The notes: generated from the sequence alone by a model not told the origin. A stretch of 64,000 nucleotides of DNA from Nonomuraea turcica (GCF_030718205.1 NZ_JAUZQF010000035.1:35698-99697); one strand, 5' to 3'. Positions 47,711-57,093 are shown, counted from the first letter of the stretch. Numbers and translations are program-made.

Positions 47711-49111
47711 CTATCTGGTCCGCGGCGGGATCGCCTGGGCGCGGGAGCGCAGCCCGAGCAGGACGTCGATCACCAGGAACGCGGCCAGCGAGATGCCCAT
47801 GAGCGGCAGGAACACTCCGACAACGATGGCGAGCAGGCCGAGCGGCGCCAGTACGACCCACGGCGCGTTCCGCCAGCCGCCCCGGGTGTACGGCTTGCCG
47901 AAGCCGCGGGTGGGCCGCCGTTGCCACCACATCCGGTAGCCGAGCACGATCAGGGAGATCAACCCGATGGCCAGCAGAGCGAGGAGGATCTGGTTGGCCA
48001 GGCCGAACAGCAGCCCCATGTGGCCGTCGATGCCCCACCGGGCCAGTTTGGCCGCCAGCGGATAGTCGGCGAAGCGCAGCTCGGCCTGCACCTGGCCCGT
48101 GGCCGCGTCGACGGCGACCTGGTCCAGGCGGGTGGGCGCGGTCTTGTCGATCTCCTTGACGAGGTAGGGGTCGCCGGGTTCGCCGGGCCAGGTGATCTCC
48201 AGAGGGCCGGACAGCCCCTTGCCGGCGGCCACCTGAGCGACGTGGTCCACGCCGATGTCCGTCGTGGTGCCGTGATGTCCTGCGGGGGAGGCGTGGCCGC
48301 CGTGGTCACCGCCGGAGGCGCTGATCGACGGTGTCGTCCAGTTGAAGGTCGCACGCAGCTCGTCGACGTTGGCGCCGGCGTACTTGGACCAGGTCAGACC
48401 CGTGGCTGACAGGAACAGCAGACCGAGAACGGCCCAGAGGCCGACGGAGCCGTGCCAGGACAGCGTGCGGCGGGCTCCGCGTGCGGTCCGGTCGGGGACG
48501 AGGAGATGGCGCCGGCTGCGGCGGCGTCGGGTGGTCCACAGCACCAGGCCGCCGAGCGCGACGACCCACAGCCAGCTCGCGGCCAGCTCGCTGTAGATCC
48601 GCCCTGGCTCGCCCAGGTGCAGGTGGCGGTGGAGCATCGAGATCCAGGCGCGGACGGGCAGCGCTCCGGAGCTGCCGTAGCTTTCCAGCGTGCCGCGCAC
48701 CTGCCCGGTGTGCGGATCGACGAAGACCGCCAGCTGCGTGCTTTCCGGCAGCCCCGGGCGGTCCAGCAGCACTCGCGTCGTCTGTCCCGGCTCGGCGGCG
48801 GGCCGCACGGCTGTGACCGTGCCTTGCGGCTGGGTGGCGCGGGCGACTGCGATCTGCTCGCTGAGGGCCAGGCGCGTCTGGCCGGCGGGGGCGGTCAGCT
48901 CGTGCTGGTAGACGACCTGCTCGATCTGGAAGGAGGTGGCGTACAACAGGCCGGTGCCGGCGGCCACGAGCAGGAAGGGGGCGATGAGGATGCCCGCGTA
49001 GAAGTGCAGGCGCAACACCAGGGGGCGCAACGCGGCCCAGGACGACGGACGTTCGGGGGAGGGCGGGTGGTCGTGATCGGCGGCGCTGCCGACGTCGGTG
49101 GTTGAGGTCAT
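47711..49111 (-). CDS. PepSY-associated membrane protein
   Basis: A 466-aa protein from ATG 49111. Four main membrane helices: LHFYAGILIAPFLLVAAGTG near the start, WLWVVALGGLVLWTTRRRR, SVGLWAVLGLLFLSATGLTW and ILLALLAIGLISLIVLGYRM. Extracytoplasmic PepSY-type stretches lie between (ELRFADYPLAAKLARWGIDG). HRHLHLGEPGR and the His-rich loop GGDHGGHASPAGHHG could bind metal. Family members (PF03929) occur with iron-siderophore or copper systems and are proposed electron-transfer or ferric reductase-like proteins. A membrane protein gene lies upstream on the same strand. Confidence 0.87.
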   Translation of the reverse strand: MTSTTDVGSAADHDHPPSPERPSSWAALRPLVLRLHFYAGILIAPFLLVAAGTGLLYATSFQIEQVVYQHELTAPAGQTRLALSEQIAVARATQPQGTVTAVRPAAEPGQTTRVLLDRPGLPESTQLAVFVDPHTGQVRGTLESYGSSGALPVRAWISMLHRHLHLGEPGRIYSELAASWLWVVALGGLVLWTTRRRRSRRHLLVPDRTARGARRTLSWHGSVGLWAVLGLLFLSATGLTWSKYAGANVDELRATFNWTTPSISASGGDHGGHASPAGHHGTTTDIGVDHVAQVAAGKGLSGPLEITWPGEPGDPYLVKEIDKTAPTRLDQVAVDAATGQVQAELRFADYPLAAKLARWGIDGHMGLLFGLANQILLALLAIGLISLIVLGYRMWWQRRPTRGFGKPYTRGGWRNAPWVVLAPLGLLAIVVGVFLPLMGISLAAFLVIDVLLGLRSRAQAIPPRTR

Positions 49112-49257
49112 CAGGCGTTTCTCCACGTGCAAGGCGACGCGCGCACGCAGATGGGCGCGCGTGCTTCCGACAGGGTTCGAGGTCCGCCGCAGGCTCGTCA
49201 CGGCGCGCGGCGGTACGCGGGCCGTCGGCGTGACAGGCCGCGACCCGGAAGGCGGAA

Positions 49258-49812
49258 TCAGAGAAGGGAGAAACGCAGGGGTGGGCCGCGCCGGGGGATG
49301 GCCGTGGCGCCCCAGGACTGCGGGCAGTCGACGCGCTCGTCATGGGACGGGCGGAGGGCCTGGGGGTCCAGCTCGACCAGCGTGCCGGCCAGGACCGACA
49401 GGATCCGCCACCAGCGGTGGACGGTGGTCACGGCCAGATGCAGCAGGGCGGCCAGGGCCGATTCCCCTCGCTCCAGCCACCAGGCCGACAGGAGCGCCGT
49501 CATGGCGTGGACCAGGATCATGCCCACCGGGCTGCCGTGCTCGTGCGAGGGGGGAACCGGCGTGACCGCACCTGTGCTGAACAGGTGGTGCATGCCGTAC
49601 TGCGTGGCGAAGCAGGCCGCGAGCAGGACCTCCATGCCGCGCTGGCGGCGCCCGAGCAGATAGGCGCCCGTCCAGGCCAGGGCGAGTGCACCGAGCATCA
49701 CGTCGAGGCGCACCGGTCCGCCGCCGGCCAGCCCGTGCAAGCCGGCCGAGACCAGCACGCAGGCCGCCGCGAAGACCGCGGCACGCAGTGCGCGCAAGGA
49801 GGGCCGGCTCAT
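49258..49812 (-). CDS. Integral membrane protein of unknown function
   Basis: About 184 aa with four hydrophobic segments (AAVFAAACVLVSAGLHGLAG, LDVMLGALALAWTGAYLLGR, MEVLLAACFATQYGMHHLF, VGMILVHAMTALLSAWWLER). Histidines in YGMHHLFS and PSHEHGSP face loops and could bind metal. It lies 146 bp upstream of the PepSY gene on the same strand, a pairing seen in actinomycetes in copper or haem contexts (inference). Start 49818 is also possible. Confidence 0.7.
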   Translation of the reverse strand: MSRPSLRALRAAVFAAACVLVSAGLHGLAGGGPVRLDVMLGALALAWTGAYLLGRRQRGMEVLLAACFATQYGMHHLFSTGAVTPVPPSHEHGSPVGMILVHAMTALLSAWWLERGESALAALLHLAVTTVHRWWRILSVLAGTLVELDPQALRPSHDERVDCPQSWGATAIPRRGPPLRFSLL

Positions 49813-50028
49813 GGGCACGCGGTCATAGTGCCATGTGATCGGGAGGAGCAGGACCAGGTTTCGGCCATTCGCGTTGATTCGCTCCGTGACGTCGACGTCG
49901 ACGTCGGCGGGAATTTGGTGAACGGGCCGGACGCCAGTGCGCTCGCGTAGTCATCGACGAATTCGCGGGACACTACTCGAATCGCTACGGATCGAAAGCG
50001 GCGTTGCGAAGGCCGGACGGGAGTGGAA

Positions 50029-52026
50029 GTGACGAAGAGGTTTGAGTTCGGTGGCGGCAGCGCCCGGCTGGGGCCCGACGGCGGGCCGGTGTCGTTCGAG
50101 CATCCGCGGGACCCCAGCCGTGTCTATCTCCTCGACGAGGCGCTGGATGTCTGGCACGGGCCGGATCACCGTTGGGGCACCGGTTTCGTCATCACGCCCA
50201 AAGGGTCCGGACGCTGGCAGGAGCCGGACGGCGTCGACTGGCACGCTGGCGGCGTAACCGCGTGGCATCGGCCACGCCCGGACGTCGCGCTGGAGGTCGG
50301 CCGGCGGGTCACCGGCGATCACTTCATCGAGTCCTACACCTGGACCAACACCGGCGATCATGCCATCCAGCTCACCGGGTTGGCGGTCAACGTGCCGGTT
50401 CGTGACGTCTATGACGGGGCGGCGACGGCGTTGGCGCGGAGCTGCCACGCGCACCTCTTCACCGGGGGCGCGTGGTCGTGGATCCTCGCCGAGCCGATGT
50501 CCGGGACGCCGCCGCTGCTCGGCGTGATCGTGCGGGAGGGGAGCCTGTGGGCGTACTCGGTGGAAAGCCGCAACAGACATACGTCATCGGACAATCGGGG
50601 ACATCTGTTGGTCCATCCCACCGATCATGCCCGCAATCCGGACGCGTTCGGTGGGCAGCCGATTCTGGCTCTGGCCCCCGGAGAGAGTCACACGTTGTCG
50701 TGGGAGCTCGGATGGTACGACAGCCGTGAGGCGTTCCTCGACGCCACCAACGCGCCTGCGACGTTAGCCGCTCTGACCGCACCCGTTGGCACCGCCCTGC
50801 ACATCGACCTCGCCGCCGGAACGAGGATCCTTCCCGGCGAGGACAGCGCCGTGATCGGAGGCAGCCACGGCGTCAGGCAGGTCGAGTTCGAGCGCAACGG
50901 CCGGCGGAGTCGTACGGCAGTCGCCTTCCTGGCTCCGATCCGGCACCTCGTCGAGGCGCGGATAGAACGCATTCTCGGCGAGCACCGTCCAACCGAGCGC
51001 CCGGACCCCTATCGGTACGCGTTCGTGCCCGTCGACACCCGCACCGGGCTCCGCCAGACGGAGAACGGCTGGTCCGACTGGACCGACGGCGCCGAGCGCA
51101 CAGGCATGGCCGTGCTGCTCCAGCAGGCGCGGCTGCGCGGTTGGGGAGATCAGGAGGCGATCGATGACGCACTGCTTGGATTCGCGCGCTTCGCCCGGGA
51201 TCGGCTCGTCCAGCCGGACGGATCCGTCCACCGGAGCAGCCGTCCCGGCCCCGAGCAGTTGAGGCTCTACAACACGCCCTGGCTGGCGCACTTCTTCCTC
51301 GGCCAGTTCGAGCTGTACGGCGACACCACCGAATTGGACCGCGCCGCATCGCTGCTGGAGGCCAGCTACGCCCTGGGCGTGTCCGACCACCTCTCGATCG
51401 GCCACGCCGAAGCCGTCGACTCGGTCGCGCGAAGCCTGGACAGCCATGGCGACGCGGAGCGCGCCAACTCCCTGCGCAAGGCCTTGGTCGACCACGCCGG
51501 TCGCTTCGCGGACCTGGGGACGGACCTGCCGGCACACGAGGTCACGTACGAACAGTCCATGGTCGCGCCGCTGGTGAGCCTGCTCGCGACGGCGTATGCC
51601 CTCCAGCCCGACGACCGTCTCCTGACCGCACTGCGCACCGCGGTTGTGTGGCTGCGCGCCTTCGGCGGGCCGCAGCCACACGTCAGAACCCGCGACATCG
51701 GCATCCGCCACTGGGACGGCTACTGGTTCGGCATCGACCGGCAATGGGGCGACACCTTTCCCCACTACTGGAGTGTCCTCACCGCAGTGGCGCTGCGCCA
51801 ACTCCCCGCACCACTGAGAACCGACGAGCACCAGCGGGCCGCAGACGCGATCTTCGCGGCCAATCTCGTCGACTTCGGCACTGACGGTGGTGCGACGTGC
51901 GCCTTTGTCATGCCGAGCTGCGTCGATGGCCGGCCGGCCCATCGGCCTGACCCGCTCGCCAACGACCAGGACTGGGCCCTGGCTCTCCTGCTGAGGACAG
52001 CGCCCGGTCAGCTGATCTCGATGTAG
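50029..52026 (+). CDS. Predicted six-hairpin glycosidase-like protein, cytosolic
   Basis: About 665 aa, no signal peptide. Residues 1-260 are a beta-sandwich supersandwich-type region (GRRVTGDHFIESYTWTNTGD, GLAVNVPVRDVYDG). Residues about 310-665 are an (alpha/alpha)6-barrel-like region (LLGFARFARDRLVQPDGSVH, LYNTPWLAHFFLGQFELYGD, HWDGYWFGIDRQWGDTFPHY). This layout matches six-hairpin glycosidases (uronidase- or rhamnosidase-like clans), but I cannot place it in a named GH family. Acidic catalytic residues are not assigned. It is convergent with a secreted GH43-like enzyme, overlapping it by 19 bases, so the two could act in succession on an oligosaccharide. Confidence 0.7.
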   Translation: MTKRFEFGGGSARLGPDGGPVSFEHPRDPSRVYLLDEALDVWHGPDHRWGTGFVITPKGSGRWQEPDGVDWHAGGVTAWHRPRPDVALEVGRRVTGDHFIESYTWTNTGDHAIQLTGLAVNVPVRDVYDGAATALARSCHAHLFTGGAWSWILAEPMSGTPPLLGVIVREGSLWAYSVESRNRHTSSDNRGHLLVHPTDHARNPDAFGGQPILALAPGESHTLSWELGWYDSREAFLDATNAPATLAALTAPVGTALHIDLAAGTRILPGEDSAVIGGSHGVRQVEFERNGRRSRTAVAFLAPIRHLVEARIERILGEHRPTERPDPYRYAFVPVDTRTGLRQTENGWSDWTDGAERTGMAVLLQQARLRGWGDQEAIDDALLGFARFARDRLVQPDGSVHRSSRPGPEQLRLYNTPWLAHFFLGQFELYGDTTELDRAASLLEASYALGVSDHLSIGHAEAVDSVARSLDSHGDAERANSLRKALVDHAGRFADLGTDLPAHEVTYEQSMVAPLVSLLATAYALQPDDRLLTALRTAVVWLRAFGGPQPHVRTRDIGIRHWDGYWFGIDRQWGDTFPHYWSVLTAVALRQLPAPLRTDEHQRAADAIFAANLVDFGTDGGATCAFVMPSCVDGRPAHRPDPLANDQDWALALLLRTAPGQLISM

Positions 52027-53321
52027 TCCAGCTCGGCCCAGCGCGTCTGGTGTTGGAATCGCAGGGTGTTCCAGCCGGTGGTCAGCGTGAGCTGGGCGGG
52101 CACCTGCGTCCAGTTGTCCCAGCCGCGGTTGGGGTAGCTCAGCGCGAACTGCGCCGATCCGTTCACCGTCACCAGGTGCTGCGCGTCGCCGTACCCGGCG
52201 GCGTAGGCCACGTACGCGGTGTAGGCCCCGGCGACCGGCGCGAACACCCGGACGTCGACCCAGCTGTCCGCGTAGTCGATCTTGGCGACTACGGCGCCCT
52301 GGGACGCGCCCGCCGCGCCGGTGCGGACCTCGGCATGGTTGAGCGTGCCACGCTCGGCCTCGTAGCGGACCCGGCTGCCGCGGACCACCGGGTAGTCGTC
52401 GGCCCAGCCCAGCTCCGCGGTGTACATGTGGCGTGCGTTGCTCACCCAGCCGTGGAAGAAGACGCGGTTGCCGAGCACGTCGGTCCCGCCGGGGCCTTGG
52501 ACGGCCCCGTCGAAGGTGGCGGTCGTCATCAGCGGCCGGTACGCCTTGGTGTAGGGACCGGTGAGCGACGGGGACACGGCGTAGCTGGTGAAGTAGCCGT
52601 TGCCTGTGTAGGAGCCGGCCGAGTAGAAGAGCACGTAGTGGGAGGGCCGCTTGACGAGCACGGGAGCCTCGATCACGCCGGCCTCCTCGGGCCGGTCGTT
52701 GCGGATGAGCTCGGTGCGGCCGCCGACGAAGGTGACGCCGTCCGCGCCGACCTGTTGCAGCCACAGGATGGTGGGCCGGCCGACGGCGTTGCCGTCGTTC
52801 TTGTAGACCAGATATCGCTTGCCATCGGTGTCGACGAAGCTCGACGGGTCGATGTCGCCGCCCTCGCTCGCGTTGCAGACGAGCGGTCCGTTGCCGGCGG
52901 GCTGGAAGGGGCCGAGCGGGTTCGCCGAGGTCGCGGCGCCGATGCACATGCGCCCGGTCGCGGTGCTGGGGGCGGTGAAGTACATCAGGTAGCGGCCGTC
53001 GGGGAGGCGTGAGACGTCGGGCGCCCAGAAGCCGCCGTTGCCCGCCCAGGACGGCTTGGCGGGCAGCGCGTCCCCGCGTACGGTCCACGGGCCGGTGGCG
53101 GACGGCGCGCTCGCGACCGGTATGCGCCCGGCCGAGCTGCTGGTGGAGTAGGCGTAGAAGGTGGAGCCGACCTGGATGACGTCCGGATCGGGGAAGTCGG
53201 CCCGGATGACGGCCGTCGGGGCCACGGCGGCCCCCGCGGGTCCGGCCGACGCCGCCCCGGCGGCCGGCAACCAGGCCGCGGCGGTGGTGCACACCAGGAA
53301 GAGACGGCCGAGCAGCCGCAT
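52008..53321 (-). CDS. Secreted GH43-like glycosidase with C-terminal CBM6/35-type module
   Basis: A 437-aa protein from ATG 53321, with GGAGG 6 bases upstream. Signal peptide residues 1-27 (MRLLGRLFLVCTTAAAWLPA). The five-bladed catalytic region begins VIRADFPDPDVIQVGSTFYA (Asp general base), then GGFWAPDVSRLPDGRYLMYF, SEGGDIDPSSFVD and GVIEAPVLVKRPSHYVLFYS (Glu general acid), the pattern of clan GH-F family 43. Residues about 305-437 look like a CBM6/35 beta-sandwich (VRYEAERGTLNHAEVRTGAA, WNTLRFQHQTRWAELDYIEI). Likely acts on arabinan, xylan or galactan side chains. It is exported, unlike its convergent neighbour. Confidence 0.9.
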   Translation of the reverse strand: MRLLGRLFLVCTTAAAWLPAAGAASAGPAGAAVAPTAVIRADFPDPDVIQVGSTFYAYSTSSSAGRIPVASAPSATGPWTVRGDALPAKPSWAGNGGFWAPDVSRLPDGRYLMYFTAPSTATGRMCIGAATSANPLGPFQPAGNGPLVCNASEGGDIDPSSFVDTDGKRYLVYKNDGNAVGRPTILWLQQVGADGVTFVGGRTELIRNDRPEEAGVIEAPVLVKRPSHYVLFYSAGSYTGNGYFTSYAVSPSLTGPYTKAYRPLMTTATFDGAVQGPGGTDVLGNRVFFHGWVSNARHMYTAELGWADDYPVVRGSRVRYEAERGTLNHAEVRTGAAGASQGAVVAKIDYADSWVDVRVFAPVAGAYTAYVAYAAGYGDAQHLVTVNGSAQFALSYPNRGWDNWTQVPAQLTLTTGWNTLRFQHQTRWAELDYIEIS

Positions 53322-53429
53322 GGGGGACCTCCGATCATCCGTAATCACGGGTATAGGCCATGACGGCGCCGCAGGGAAGGGGCTTCTTTCTGAACCCGGT
53401 CAGGAGAGCCGGAAGATCGCTGTCAGACG

Positions 53430-53636
53430 GTGAACCGTGACCGAGGTCCGCGCACCTGGCGCTCAGGCGCATGGCCCGCTACCTGGCCGAATGCCACGCC
53501 GGACGGGCGGATCCCGTTCATGCTCGGCGACACCTTCGAGGAGCCCCGCGTCGGGGGCGGATGGTGGCGCTCCACCAGCTCGGGCGCGACGTGGACGCAC
53601 ACCGGCGCCAAGTTCCGCGTGCGCGGCTTCGGATAA
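53430..53636 (+). pseudogene. DUF4185-like fragment
   Basis: One frame reads DGRIPFMLGDTFEEPRVGGG and WWRST, resembling the opening of DUF4185 sugar-processing-type domains, and then leaves the family and stops at 53636. No further part is present on either strand. Probably a decayed remnant in the 343-bp gap between the GH43 gene and the lipoprotein gene; the rest of the gap shows nothing. Confidence 0.35.
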
Positions 53637-53664
53637 GGGCGACCCGGCCAGGACTCGTACCGCA

Positions 53665-54339
53665 CTAGGCATCCTTGATGCTGCCCGAGAGACTGCGGCA
53701 CATCTTGTCGGAGCTGGCCAGCCAGATGACCCTGAACTGGTAGCCCTGGGCCTCCCGGAGCACGGTGCCGGCGCAGAACGTGGCTGTCGGGGGACCCTCC
53801 GCCCGCACGCCAAAGCCAGGAATGAATTCCACCTGCTTGGCCAGCAGGCAGACCGCATCCTCCGCCAACGCCTCCACGTCGCCTCGCACCACGGCCACGA
53901 CGCCCAGCGACCAGGCGTACGCGGGATCCTGGTAGACCGAGATCGCCAGATGGTCGTTCTCGTACGCGCAGTCCACGGCATCCGCCACCAGGACGACCTG
54001 CTTGGCGAAGCTCGTCAGCCCCGTGCGGAACCTGCGCAGTTCCCTCTTTGCATCCATCTCCTGTTGCGGGATGGCGTCGAGCACGAGGCCGAGGAAGCCG
54101 TTCACCCCGAGGCAGGGGTTCGTGGCGATCCGCTCGACGCCCTCGAGCGAGGGCAGCAGCGAGCGGGTGATCGGCCCGGCCTTGGGGCAGAAGCCCTTCT
54201 TGGCCGGCGGTGGGTTCTTGGGCTGCGCCTGGGGCGGCTGATCGGCGCCGGCCTGATCGCCCTGGTGCTCGCACCCGGTGAGGAAGCTGAAGGACAGGAT
54301 CGCGATCAACAGCCCGCTGACGGCGAAGCGACGATTCAT
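53665..54339 (-). CDS. Lipoprotein of unknown function
   Basis: A 224-aa protein. Lipobox LTGC at residues about 20-23 in ILSFSFLTGCEHQ, so it is a membrane-anchored lipoprotein. A Pro/Gln-rich linker (ADQPPQAQPKNPPPAKKG) follows. The rest is an unrecognised domain with five further cysteines (GFCPKAG, TNPCLGVNG, AVDCAYEN, AVCLLAKQ and ATFCAGTV). Such a cysteine pattern suggests disulfides outside the cell. Monocistronic and divergent to the cytochrome b operon. Confidence 0.75.
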   Translation of the reverse strand: MNRRFAVSGLLIAILSFSFLTGCEHQGDQAGADQPPQAQPKNPPPAKKGFCPKAGPITRSLLPSLEGVERIATNPCLGVNGFLGLVLDAIPQQEMDAKRELRRFRTGLTSFAKQVVLVADAVDCAYENDHLAISVYQDPAYAWSLGVVAVVRGDVEALAEDAVCLLAKQVEFIPGFGVRAEGPPTATFCAGTVLREAQGYQFRVIWLASSDKMCRSLSGSIKDA

Positions 54340-54494
54340 GGGATCAAGCGTGTGATTCCGATCGCCAGGTCGTCTTGAGTAGCCCCATACTCAAGCGCGC
54401 GCAGTGACGCGAATCACCGTCACCGGCGCCGAATCGCTGTCACAAACCCCCGGCCCGATTACGTCTTGTGAGTAGGCAAGGTTAGGGGGTTCCA

Positions 54495-55886
54495 ATGCTT
54501 TCGTTGTTGGCCAAGCGCCGCTCGTTTCAGTTCTCCCACTGGTCGTTCATGTTCGCGGAAATCGCCGTCTGGTCGTTCGTCGTTCTGGCGGTGACCGGGG
54601 CGGTGCTGATGGTGTTCTACGAGCCCAGCATGTCCCAGGTGACCTATGACGGCTCGTACGGCCCGCTGCGTGGTCTCTTCGTCAGCGAGGCCTTCGACTC
54701 GACCATGCATCTGAGCCTGGAGGTGCGCGGTGGCCTGCTCATCCGCCAGGCCCACCACTGGGCGGCGCTCATCTTCGTGGCGGCCGTCGTGCTGCAACTG
54801 CTGCGGATGTTCCTCACCGGCGCGTTCCGCCGCCCGCGCACCGGGCAGTGGCTGATCTGGGTGACGCTGCTGGCGCTGGGCATGGCCGCGGGCGAGACCG
54901 GCAACGCCCTGCCTGACGACATGCTGTCGGGCGGGAGCCTGTGGCTGATCATGTCAGTGGTGCAGTCCATCCCCGTGGTGGGAACCTGGGCGATGTCGCT
55001 GCTGTTCGGCCCGGACTTTCCCGGTGACAGGGTCATACCGGTCATGTACGGGGGGCACTTGCTGGTCTCGGTCCTCATGGCCGCACTGCTGATCGCCCGT
55101 GAGCTGCTGGTGCGGCGGCACGGCCACTCCCGGTTCGTCGCCTCGCTGCCGGCGCGGCGCGGCGCACGCCCGATGATGGCGCTCGCGACGTTCGGCATGC
55201 TGATCATCCTCGGGTTCGGGTTCCAGATCGCCCCGATCTGGCTGTATGGCCCCGCCAAGCCGACGCAGATTTCGGCAGGCTCGGTGCCCGACTGGTACAT
55301 GGGGTTCCTCGACGGCGCCCTCCGGATCATGCCCGCGTGGGAACTCACCCTCGGGGACTACACGCTCAGCCTCGCGGTCCTCGTCCCCACCCTGGTCGTG
55401 CCCGGGGTCTTCTTCACCGCCCTGGCCGCGTACCCGATGGCCGAGCGCTTCCTCCGCTCGCGACGCGGCCGCCGCGACGCGCTGGGCCGGCCCAAGACCA
55501 CGAGCCGCATGGCCCGCGAGAGGCCCGCGCATGACCTGCTCGATCGGCCACGCGAGACCCCGGTGAAGACGGCCATCGCGGCCGCCGGCGTCACGTTCTA
55601 CGGCCTGCTGTGGGCGGCCGCGGCCAACGACCAGATCGCCCACCAGTTCCACCTCACCGTCGACGCTGTGACGATCTTCTTCAGGTTCGCCGTGGTCATC
55701 GGCCCGGTCATCGCCTTCATCATCACCCGGTCGATCTGCCTCGCACTTCAGCAGACGGATCACCACGTGGTCGAGCACGGTGTGGAGACCGGGATCATCA
55801 CGCGGTCCCCGGACGGCGGATTCCACGAGCGGCTGGCGCCGGCGCAGCAGGAGCGCCGCGAGCCGGCGATCACCTCGGGGAGATGA
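54495..55886 (+). CDS. QcrB-like cytochrome b, orphan
   Basis: A 463-aa membrane protein of the cytochrome bc1 b-subunit family. Paired haem histidines in LIRQAHHWAALIF and VMYGGHLLVSVLM, actinobacterial QcrB-like segments GETGNALPDDMLSGGSLWLI, SIPVVGTWAMSLLFGPDFPG and PDWYMGFLDGALRIMPAWEL, and C-terminal VETGIITRSPDGGFHERL. No Rieske (QcrA) or cytochrome c (QcrC) gene adjoins, unlike the core qcrCAB operon, so this is a paralogue with its own role. It is coupled by ATGA to an NDH-2-like flavoprotein, so quinone-linked electron transfer at the membrane is likely. Confidence 0.9.
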   Translation: MLSLLAKRRSFQFSHWSFMFAEIAVWSFVVLAVTGAVLMVFYEPSMSQVTYDGSYGPLRGLFVSEAFDSTMHLSLEVRGGLLIRQAHHWAALIFVAAVVLQLLRMFLTGAFRRPRTGQWLIWVTLLALGMAAGETGNALPDDMLSGGSLWLIMSVVQSIPVVGTWAMSLLFGPDFPGDRVIPVMYGGHLLVSVLMAALLIARELLVRRHGHSRFVASLPARRGARPMMALATFGMLIILGFGFQIAPIWLYGPAKPTQISAGSVPDWYMGFLDGALRIMPAWELTLGDYTLSLAVLVPTLVVPGVFFTALAAYPMAERFLRSRRGRRDALGRPKTTSRMARERPAHDLLDRPRETPVKTAIAAAGVTFYGLLWAAAANDQIAHQFHLTVDAVTIFFRFAVVIGPVIAFIITRSICLALQQTDHHVVEHGVETGIITRSPDGGFHERLAPAQQERREPAITSGR

Positions 55887-56986
55887 CCGTGGCATCGACC
55901 AGGCCACAGGTGGCGATCGTGGGAGCCGGGGTCGCCGGATACCAGGCGGCGCGCACCCTGTCGCGCAGGGTGGGGGATGGCGCGGAGATCGTGCTGGTCA
56001 ACCCGACCGGCGCCGCGCTGCATCCGGAGCTGCTCCCGCAGGTGATGACGGGCGTCCTCAGCCCGGACCGGGTGAGCGTGCCGCTGGCCGAGACGCTGCC
56101 GGGTGTGCGGGTGGTGCTCGGCACGGTCACCCACATCGACGCCCACGCCCGCCGCGTGCTTTACGACGGCGGCGTGCTGGACTACGACCGGCTGATCGTC
56201 GCCGCGGGAGGCGTGAGCGAAGTCGCCCAGGTCTCCGCGGTCTCGGCGCACAGCGTCGGCTTCCACAACGTCGGCCAGGCCCTCCAGCTGCGCGATCACA
56301 TCCACCGGCAGCTTTCCCTGGCCGCCGCGAGCACCGATCCCTTCGAACGCGCGGCGCACTGCACGTTCGTCGTGCTCGGCGCGGGATACGCGGGCACGGC
56401 GGCGGCCTCGGCCGGGCAGTCGCTGTCTCAGGCGATCGCGTGCCGCGACCTGCGGCTGCGCGAGCAGCCGATCCGCTGGATCCTGGCCGATCCGGCCGAG
56501 TGGCTGCTGCCTGACATGCGACACCGCCTGTCCAGAACCACGGCACGGATGCTGCGGTCGCGGGGCGTGGAGGTCCGTACGCAGACCTCGCTCGGCCAGG
56601 TCACTTCCCGGGGGCTGCGGCTCACCGACGGCGAGTTCATCCCCACCCGCACGATCGTGTGGACCTTCGGGGTACGCCCGGATCCGCTCGTGACCAACCT
56701 CGGACTGGCGGCCGAGCAGGGCAGGATCAGGGTGGACGAGCACCTCGCCGTGCCCGGCCATCCCGAGATCCACGTCTGCGGCGACGTGGCCGCCGTCCCC
56801 GACCTCACCAGGCCCGGCAAGATCACCCCGATGAGCGGGCAGCATGCCCTGCGCCAAGGCAGGCTGGCGGGCGGCAACGTCGCGGCCTCCATCGGGTACG
56901 GCTCGCGCCGGCCGTACCAGCACAGGATCCACGACTCCATCGTGGATCTGGTCCGGACGTGGGAGCAGCCGCTGCGTGTGGCATGA
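55883..56986 (+). CDS. NDH-2-like FAD/NAD(P) oxidoreductase, shortened C-terminus
   Basis: A 367-aa protein from ATG 55883, overlapping the cytochrome b stop. FAD motif VAIVGAGVAGYQAARTLSRR, NAD motif FVVLGAGYAGTAAASA, and FAD-binding HVCGDVAAVPDLTRPGK. Type II NADH dehydrogenases carry about 50-80 more residues after the HALRQGRLAGGNVAASI segment, with the quinone site and amphipathic membrane helix. Here it ends at RTWEQPLRVA right where the repeat element begins (56987). The end may be truncated or replaced. With the cytochrome b it could form a NADH-to-quinone route, but quinone contact is doubtful without the tail. Confidence 0.8.
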   Translation: MTVASTRPQVAIVGAGVAGYQAARTLSRRVGDGAEIVLVNPTGAALHPELLPQVMTGVLSPDRVSVPLAETLPGVRVVLGTVTHIDAHARRVLYDGGVLDYDRLIVAAGGVSEVAQVSAVSAHSVGFHNVGQALQLRDHIHRQLSLAAASTDPFERAAHCTFVVLGAGYAGTAAASAGQSLSQAIACRDLRLREQPIRWILADPAEWLLPDMRHRLSRTTARMLRSRGVEVRTQTSLGQVTSRGLRLTDGEFIPTRTIVWTFGVRPDPLVTNLGLAAEQGRIRVDEHLAVPGHPEIHVCGDVAAVPDLTRPGKITPMSGQHALRQGRLAGGNVAASIGYGSRRPYQHRIHDSIVDLVRTWEQPLRVA

Positions 56987-57093
56987 ATCGTGGTAGCGCC
57001 AGTAACAACAATCTAATAGCAGCTTGACCACATCGTCTTTACTCAATACGGTGGTATCACCGCTACCGCGATGTGGGGGAGCAGTCCCTGATG
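56987..57093 (+). promoter_or_regulatory. Promoter element with inverted-repeat arms, copy 1 (aldehyde oxidoreductase operon)
   Basis: Left arm 56987-56998 and right arm 57061-57072 pair (12 bp, one mismatch: ATCGTGGTAGCG / CGCTACCGCGAT). Between them is TTGACC (57024-57029), 17 bp, TACGGT (57047-57052), a good vegetative promoter pointing to the operon at 57147. Downstream a GGGGGAGCAG ribosome site and ATG (57091) are also conserved in copy 2 at 62097-62200. The arms could form an operator or a 5' hairpin. Confidence 0.75.

Noticed and set aside
46326..48038. 570-codon minus-strand frame over the DUF899 gene
   Set aside because: Antisense shadow of a well-supported DUF899 gene; no family similarity.
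50764..53292. 842-codon minus-strand open frame
   Set aside because: Shadow of the GH43-like and six-hairpin-like genes in another frame; composition is Arg/Gly-rich without any domain.
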